DNA of 64,000 bases. Source: an uncultured Bacteroidota bacterium. Its GTDB lineage: Bacteria; Bacteroidota; Bacteroidia; Chitinophagales; Saprospiraceae. Shown piece after piece: positions 61,369-64,000 of this stretch. Position 1 is the stretch's first letter; every line of letters starts with the position of its first letter. The stretch lies in the NCBI GenBank assembly GCA_937872515.1, contig CALMSX010000082.1, positions 186,001 through 250,000 of the forward strand, in the 5' to 3' direction. A program made the translations under genes and the position numbers. A model generated the notes under the pieces. It was not told where the DNA came from and searched no databases. It saw nothing but the letters and a program-made list of their open reading frames with translations.

Positions 61369-62601
61369 TTATTTTTTAAATGGGGTACTGAATTTTGGGT
61401 CTTTGGTAAATGAATCATCTTGCAAAGTACCCAAAAAGGCAACAATTGCTTTCTTTTCAAGTGGACTTAATGATAATGGTTTTACTCTTCCTGCCTCATC
61501 TTTGAACTTTGGATCCAGAGAAGCGGTTGCTTTGATGCCATTTGTATAATGATCCAAAACTTCTTCTAGGGTTTTGAACCGGCCATCATGCATATAAGGT
61601 CCAGTCAAGGTGATATTCCTTAAACTTGGAATTTTGAATTTCCCCTGGCCCAGCCCTGCATCCGCTGGAATTAAATCTAAGCCGATATTGGCTGTGCCTC
61701 GCAGGTCTTCTCCGCCAGCACTGCCTCCACCCCCATAGGGATCAAAGATGCCATCCGGTGCACTAAAGTTGCCACCTGCGTGACAAGTTGAACACTTGGC
61801 TTTGGCGCTAAAGAACAAGTTCATTCCCATCTTTTCCAATTCTGTAAATGCAACACCTTCCCCTCTGGCCAATTTATCAAATTTGGATTGTGAGGTTGTG
61901 ATGGAGGCTATAAATTGTGACAAAGCTTCCGAAATACGATCTGGTGTAACTTGAGAGTCTCCAAAAGCTTCTTTAAAAAGTGGAGTATAATAGCTGGTTT
62001 CACTGAGTTTTTTGGATAAGAACTCAACATCCTCCATACCCATTTCAATGTGATTCTGAACGGGTCTTAAAGAGAGGTCATGAATGCTTTGGGACCTTGA
62101 ATCCCAAAAAAGGTTATTTTGTGTAATGGGGTTGAGAATGGCCATACTATTTCTTGCAGTCTGGCGACCCTCAAAGCCAGGGCTAACAGCGAGGCCATCA
62201 GCAAACGCTTTGTCCTGATGGTGGCAGGATGCACAGGCAATGGTGTTATTGAGCGATAATTTTTTGTCATAAAACAATACCCGGCCCAATTTTGCACCTT
62301 CATTTGTAATCTTAACAAACCGATTGATATCTGAAAATGAGCCTGGTAGAATTGTATTACCATTTACAAAAACGCCACCAACAGTCCCATTATCAATTAG
62401 GATGGGCCCACCCAGTTCAGGATCAAAATTGATAAAATTGGACGCAGCTGCAAGTCCTACAGGTAGTTGTGGATTCTGATATTCAAAAGATTCATCCAAT
62501 ACAGGAACCCCCTGATCGGTAATTTCTGTTACATCATCCGTGCAGGAAGTAATACCAGCGGCAAAAAAGGCAAATAGAATCAGTTTGAAAGTCTTCGTCA
62601 T
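61369..62601 (-). CDS. Diheme cytochrome c peroxidase (MauG/CcpA-like), lipoprotein
   Basis: From ATG 62601 the protein is about 410 residues with a lipoprotein signal (FAAGITSC). It has two CxxCH sites, CASCHHQD in the N-terminal and CSTCHAGG in the C-terminal domain, with MHDGRFKTLEEVLDHY as a conserved late motif. It reduces hydrogen peroxide or oxidises a protein or small-molecule substrate in the periplasm. An upstream ATG at 62637 is less likely. It is intact, unlike the related gene at 10395-11735, but the two proteins are too divergent to be recent duplicates. Confidence 0.92.
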   Translation of the reverse strand: MTKTFKLILFAFFAAGITSCTDDVTEITDQGVPVLDESFEYQNPQLPVGLAAASNFINFDPELGGPILIDNGTVGGVFVNGNTILPGSFSDINRFVKITNEGAKLGRVLFYDKKLSLNNTIACASCHHQDKAFADGLAVSPGFEGRQTARNSMAILNPITQNNLFWDSRSQSIHDLSLRPVQNHIEMGMEDVEFLSKKLSETSYYTPLFKEAFGDSQVTPDRISEALSQFIASITTSQSKFDKLARGEGVAFTELEKMGMNLFFSAKAKCSTCHAGGNFSAPDGIFDPYGGGGSAGGEDLRGTANIGLDLIPADAGLGQGKFKIPSLRNITLTGPYMHDGRFKTLEEVLDHYTNGIKATASLDPKFKDEAGRVKPLSLSPLEKKAIVAFLGTLQDDSFTKDPKFSTPFKK

Positions 62602-62789
62602 AGGTGAAATTTTATTGATTAAACGAGTCAAGTGCAAAATTCGTTGGTAAAATTAGTTAATTTTTTAAGCTATATAGAATTTTAACGTTTGCAGCCTTCA
62701 ATTTTCCAAATAATCACCTTTTAATCTCATAAAATTGGAAGTTTTGAGGCCTCAAAGGTGTTTTTTGTAATATTATATTATCCAGGTCA

Positions 62790-63344
62790 TTATTCCAAAA
62801 GCATACCGAAGTAGATAGAGCTGGGCGTCAACAGTTTAAATTGTATGCCATCTAATAAACCTACAAAAAACCTTCCTTCTGTGGCAATGTAGAAATTATC
62901 CTGAAAGTGGTATTCAATGCCATAAGGTTTAGATACTCCAATACTCGGATCGTCATTGTTAAGAGTTGGGTTCAGGGTGATAAGACTCACTTCCCAGCCT
63001 GTGGTGTATTTCCAGTGTTCAGATATATTTCTCCGCCTTTCATAGCCCAGACTCAGAAACAAATTGTTGGTAACATTATTGTCACCTAAATCAATTCCAA
63101 AATTGATGATCACTGCTCTTTTTTCGCCGTACCATTTGGTTTTAAGCGCCAGAAGATTTTCAACAGGATTCGTTGGGCTTAAATTAAAAGGTATAAATTT
63201 TCGTAGCAATGGGCTTACATTTAAGCCTACCTCTTTTCCATATTTCCAAAAATTTTGATACTGCTCAGTAGTATCTTCAATGGCTTGTGCTTGAATAGAG
63301 GTGCCCCAGATCATGCAAATTGCTGCAAGGATTTGAATCTTCAT
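62790..63344 (-). CDS. Hypothetical outer-membrane-type protein (tandem copy 2)
   Basis: The 184-residue protein has a signal peptide (WGTSIQAQ) and an amphipathic strand-rich body with VGLNVSPLLRKF, a SLGYERRRNISEHWKYTTGW segment (quoted in 20 residues) and a final IYFGMLLE. It shares the order of conserved segments with the upstream neighbour. Its ATG overlaps the neighbour's stop by one base (TGATG). Function unknown. Confidence 0.75.
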   Translation of the reverse strand: MKIQILAAICMIWGTSIQAQAIEDTTEQYQNFWKYGKEVGLNVSPLLRKFIPFNLSPTNPVENLLALKTKWYGEKRAVIINFGIDLGDNNVTNNLFLSLGYERRRNISEHWKYTTGWEVSLITLNPTLNNDDPSIGVSKPYGIEYHFQDNFYIATEGRFFVGLLDGIQFKLLTPSSIYFGMLLE

Positions 63345-63967
63345 CAGAAATGCACATTTAGAAATAAAACGGATGGAATCTGGGTGTTCAGATTAAATGT
63401 TGTGTTTCTTTCATTGGCAAGTTGCTGCCCTCCTAAATGTAAGACATCTTCGCTCCAACCCGTTAAAAAGTAAAGTGTTGATTCTGTCATGAGACTGACT
63501 CGTTCTGAAATTTTATATTCTAACCTCAAAGCAGGGCCACCACCAAATTTGAATTCGGTTACATCGTTTCTCAGACCTGTCGAAGATGAGGATATGGAAC
63601 TTGAATAAAGCCCAAGAGCATCTATTCCGTACAACATTTTGAATTTGTTAGATAAGTCTAACATTTTTTCATATCCTATTCTAAAACGGTAATCTGATTC
63701 GTTAAGTGACAATTCTGAAAAGTCAATCTCATTGATTGAATTGTCTTTATTGTATCCAACATGGGCGCTCAGCCTTATAGCAGACTTATTTCCTTTTCTT
63801 CGATAGCTGACGTTAAATACCGGGTTGTCTCCCTGATTGCCAATACCAATTACTTCGCTCAGCAGGGATGTTACATTAAAGCCCAAATCATTTTTATATC
63901 GATGTGCCGATTGACTAAATGCGCTGGAGGCTACCACAATAAACAACAAAATGAAATTTTTTCTCAT
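63344..63967 (-). CDS. Hypothetical outer-membrane-type protein (tandem copy 1)
   Basis: The 207-residue protein has a signal peptide (SSAFSQ) and beta-strand alternation (LGFNVTSLLSEVIG, SAIRLSAHVGYN, RIGYEKMLDLSNKFKMLYGI, FKFGGGPALRLEYKI) ending in FLNVHF, typical of outer-membrane barrels. It aligns in outline with the next gene. The right-hand 33 nt of the window before it hold no further gene. Confidence 0.77.
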   Translation of the reverse strand: MRKNFILLFIVVASSAFSQSAHRYKNDLGFNVTSLLSEVIGIGNQGDNPVFNVSYRRKGNKSAIRLSAHVGYNKDNSINEIDFSELSLNESDYRFRIGYEKMLDLSNKFKMLYGIDALGLYSSSISSSSTGLRNDVTEFKFGGGPALRLEYKISERVSLMTESTLYFLTGWSEDVLHLGGQQLANERNTTFNLNTQIPSVLFLNVHF

Positions 63968-64000
63968 AAGGTGGATTATTAATTGCTTAACGATGAATTG

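Overview
The window is about 64 kb of chromosome from a member of the Bacteroidota. The case rests on several lineage markers: an LpxC/FabZ fusion gene, the TamL lipoprotein, promoters of the TTTG-N19-TAnnTTTG type with almost no Shine-Dalgarno sequences, secreted proteases with C-terminal sorting domains of the type IX secretion kind, and DUF4252 and DUF6089-like proteins. The PKD-rich and M43 secreted metalloproteases would suit a Saprospiria-like aquatic bacterium, but that placement is inference. Gene density is high, and most genes are household functions in short operons. I see no phage, transposon, CRISPR array or defence island.

Layout. 1-12.8 kb: a truncated secreted metzincin protease with PKD repeats (runs off the left edge), a 711-residue orphan protein, divergent tamL and a SpoU/TrmH methyltransferase, an M1 peptidase, an initiator tRNA, a Gfo/Idh/MocA oxidoreductase, a diheme peroxidase gene broken by an in-frame stop, and an ECF sigma/anti-sigma-like pair. 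12.8-25 kb: two Hdr-like Fe-S proteins, a small conserved protein and an Mrp ATPase; an RlpA-like protein with kdsB; a subtilase; an NfuA-like protein with pyrF; a DEDDh/GIY-YIG nuclease fusion; and hemC, a degenerate exonuclease and hemD on the other strand. 25-32.2 kb: lipid A and cell wall genes (lpxD, lpxC/fabZ, lpxA, an ABC ATPase, ddl, aspartate kinase) and a PAP2-like membrane protein. 32.2-44.4 kb: a second subtilase, an outer-membrane protein, recQ with a glycosyltransferase and an MsbA-like exporter, a small secreted protein, and an active/inactive M16 peptidase pair. 44.4-56.5 kb: purB, ppk1, tpiA, small envelope proteins, an M43 protease with a sorting domain, tilS, dihydroorotase, a glycerophosphodiesterase and a MazG-like protein. 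56.5-64 kb: three tandem DUF4252 proteins behind an ECF sigma/anti-sigma-like pair, a lactonase, a TPR lipoprotein, an intact diheme peroxidase and two tandem related outer-membrane-type proteins.

Functionally the window joins envelope building (Kdo, lipid A, D-Ala-D-Ala, TamL, MsbA-like), Fe-S and heme metabolism (NfuA-like, Mrp, Hdr-like proteins, hemC/hemD, two diheme peroxidases) and secreted proteolysis (at least seven peptidase genes). The points most worth a second look are the nonsense codon in the first diheme peroxidase, the active-site-depleted exonuclease between hemC and hemD, the nuclease fusion that keeps UvrC's four-cysteine spacing, a 16-bp perfect inverted repeat inside a lipoprotein gene, and the sigma/anti-sigma/DUF4252 cassette.
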